Shown piece by piece: positions 14,631 to 16,040 of a DNA stretch of 16,040 bases. Origin of the DNA: UBA9676 sp036522155. GTDB taxonomy: Bacteria > Actinomycetota > Actinomycetes > Streptosporangiales > Streptosporangiaceae. The notes below the pieces were generated by a model. The model saw only the letters and a program-made list of their open reading frames with translations. It was not told the DNA's origin and made no database searches. A program made the position numbers and the translations under genes. Position 1 is the first letter of the stretch, and every line of letters begins with the position of its first letter. Location: NCBI GenBank assembly GCA_036522155.1, contig DATDGI010000451.1, positions 1 to 16,040 on the forward strand, written 5' to 3'.

Positions 14631-15008
14631 CGTTCACGGAATCTTCGGCAGCCTGTCAGATCAGGGCACCGAACCGGGCGATAGGCACGCCCCTCGACCG
14701 TCAATGACCTAGCGATCGCAAACTCGTAATCGGCAGGGAGGATGTGGGTAGTGCTTCCGGCCCTGCTTTCCGGGGTTCGACCCGGTCTGGGCGTAGGGCC
14801 GGTGGCCTGGGTCCGGCCTGACCTCCGAATCGGCTGACGCCGACCGGGCTGTCTTTGGAATCGATCTGCCGGCCGGGCCCAGGTTTCATGGCACCCACCG
14901 GGCGGTGCCGGCCCGATCTGCCTGGCCTGGGAAGAGGCCGGGGTTGCCAGGTCCGACGGCCAGCGGGTGCGTGCCATCCCTCAACCAGAGAAAGGGATGA
15001 CGTCGACC
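14631..15008 (+). other. IS110 leader region
   Basis: This 378-base gap between the ABM-like gene and the transposase frame holds no protein gene. The first part (14631 to about 14735) is probably target flank plus the left end of the element, but the exact boundary cannot be fixed without the right end, which is outside the window. The second part is densely structured and is described as a candidate bridge RNA. Confidence 0.5.
14750..14955 (+). ncRNA. Candidate IS110 bridge RNA
   Basis: IS110-family elements are known to encode a bispecific guide (bridge) RNA in the non-coding end next to the transposase. The segment before this transposase folds accordingly. Structure 1: CCGGCCCT (14757-14764) pairs with AGGGCCGG (14795-14802), enclosing an internal loop (GCTTT on one side, TCTGGGCGT on the other) and an inner stem CCGGG/CCCGG (14770-14774 and 14781-14785). 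A small hairpin TCGGC/GCCGA follows at 14830-14843. Structure 2: CGGGCC (14874-14879) pairs with GGCCCG (14910-14915), with a 10-base bulge at 14880-14889 and an inner stem GGCACC/GGTGCC (14890-14895 and 14904-14909). CCTGGC/GCCAGG (14921-14926 and 14946-14951) closes the region. The ends are estimates; guide assignment needs both element ends. Confidence 0.45.
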
Positions 15009-16040
15009 ATGGTAGAGACGTGCGCCATCACCGGTGGTGTGGACACCCACGCCGATACGCATGTCGCAGCCGCGCTGGACTCGATCGGCGGGCTGCTCGG
15101 GGTGTCGGAGTTCCCGGCGACGCGGGCTGGGTACGCGAGCTTACTGGCCTGGCTGACTAGCTTCGGCATGGTCGCCCTGGCCGGGATCGAGGGGACGGGC
15201 AGCTACGGCGCCGGCCTGGCCCGGCATATGGCCGCGGCCGGGGTGCGGGTGGTGGAGGCCGGCCGGTCCGACCGGCAGGACCGGCGGCGGCAGGGCAAGT
15301 CCGGCCCGCTGGATGCGGTGAGCGCCGCCCGCGCCGCGCTATCCGGCCGGGCGAACGGCGCGCCGCGGGGACGGGACGGCCAGGCCGGGGCGATCAGGGC
15401 GCTGATGGTCGCCAAGCGCACCGCCCGCGCTGAGCGGACCCAGACGATCAACCAGGCGCGCTCCTTGATCGTGACCGGCCCTGATGCCCTGCGTGCCCGG
15501 TTCTCCCAGCTCACGCCCGCCAGGCTGGTCGCCCAGCTGGCGGCGCTGCGGCCCCGCCCGGGCAGCATGGTCCGCTACCACACCCTGCTTTCCCTGCGGG
15601 AGCTCGGCCGCCGCGCCGAGTTCCTGGACGGCCAGATCGACCGCCCCGGCGAGCTGATCGTCCCGCTGGTGACCGCCCGCGCGCCCGGCCTGCTCGCCCT
15701 CTACGGCGTCGGCCCGGACACCGCGGCCATCTTTGCTGATCGCCGCCGGGGACCACCCATCGCGGCTGCGCTCCGAGGCCGCCTGGGCGCACCTATGCGG
15801 CACCGCGCCCATCCCGGCATCCTCGGGCAGGGTGGCCAGGCACCGCCTCAACCCCGGCGGGGACCGCCAGGCGAACCATGCGCTGTGGCGCATCGTGATC
15901 ACCCGGATGGGATCGCACCCCGCCACCCGCGCCTACGCCGAACGGCGCGCTGCCGAGGGGGCTGTCCAAACCCGAGATCATCCGCTGCCTCAAGCGCTAC
16001 GCCGCCCGCGAGACATACCGCCACCTGCGCCCGGCCGGCG
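15009..16040 (+). pseudogene. IS110 family transposase, frameshifted
   Basis: From ATG 15009 (or ATG 14997 in the same frame) the protein starts with the RuvC-like DEDD domain: GGVDTHADTHVAA (D12), LAGIEGTGSYG (E61) and GKSGPLDAVSAARAA. In relatives the last motif reads KSDPxDA; here the first of its two Asp residues is Gly (position 99), and D102 remains. At the TTT run 15732-15734 one extra base shifts the frame; the continuation then reads LLIAAGDHPSRLRSEAAWAH, GTAPIPASSGRVARHRLNPG (the serine region of the Tnp domain) and NHALWRIVITRMGSHPATRA. At the G run 15957-15961 a second extra base shifts it again, to LSKPEIIRCLKRYAARETY. The original frame happens to stay open to the edge, which hides the damage. 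The C-terminus is cut by the window. Confidence 0.85.

Larger units (their letters stand above)
14740..16040 (+). mobile_element. IS110-family insertion sequence (partial at right edge)
   Basis: The structured leader and the DEDD-type transposase frame together make an IS110-family element. The family lacks long terminal inverted repeats, so the left boundary is only approximate, and the right end lies beyond 16040. The transposase lesions suggest the copy is no longer autonomous, although it might be mobilised by an intact relative. Confidence 0.7.

Noticed and set aside
1..16040. CRISPR array, rRNA or long tandem repeats
   Set aside because: I found no regularly spaced repeats with spacers, no rRNA-like sequence and no long tandem repeats on reading the window.

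Overview
The window is high-GC DNA with actinobacterial features: GTG and TTG starts are common, genes overlap tightly with GTGA or TTGA junctions, and there are an IclR regulator, a PknB-type Ser/Thr kinase and an IS110-family element. I cannot name the genus from sequence alone.

Left part (1-710): no convincing gene. A 42-base 3' half of a tRNA-Ala(GGC) gene, from anticodon loop to discriminator base, lies on the minus strand at 244-285 with no matching 5' half. This is what one end of a tRNA-integrated element looks like. It is surrounded by short dyads, including a perfect 14-bp inverted repeat at 553-592, and by a duplicated 22-base motif.

711-2521 (minus): an IclR regulator, then a frameshifted small ORF, then a DUF4240 protein, all in one direction.

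2639-9292 (plus): the metabolic core, a tightly packed cluster divergent from the IclR gene. Its order is metallophosphoesterase, APC permease, MNT-fold nucleotidyltransferase-like protein, creatininase, class I/II aminotransferase and creatinase-like protein. The creatininase and creatinase-like proteins keep the residues I associate with the true enzymes. The simplest reading is uptake of creatinine or a related cyclic guanidino compound, ring opening, then hydrolysis to urea plus an N-substituted glycine, under IclR control through an imperfect 21-bp palindrome at 2598-2618. The phosphoesterase, nucleotidyltransferase-like protein and aminotransferase are not part of the textbook creatinine route, so the operon may handle a modified substrate or an undescribed variant pathway.

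9293-12082: a gap, then a membrane Ser/Thr kinase on the minus strand, then a 725-base gap with two tandem 9-bp hairpins.

12083-14630: a small accessory group. A DHFR/RibD-C-like reductase and an ArsR-SRPBCC pair are on the minus strand. A broken SnoaL/NTF2-like gene and an intact antibiotic-biosynthesis-monooxygenase-like gene are on the plus strand.

14631-16040: an IS110-family element running off the right edge. Its transposase carries two single-base frameshifts and an apparent Asp-to-Gly change in the DEDD site. The leader in front of it folds into stem-internal loop-stem structures that make it a candidate bridge RNA.
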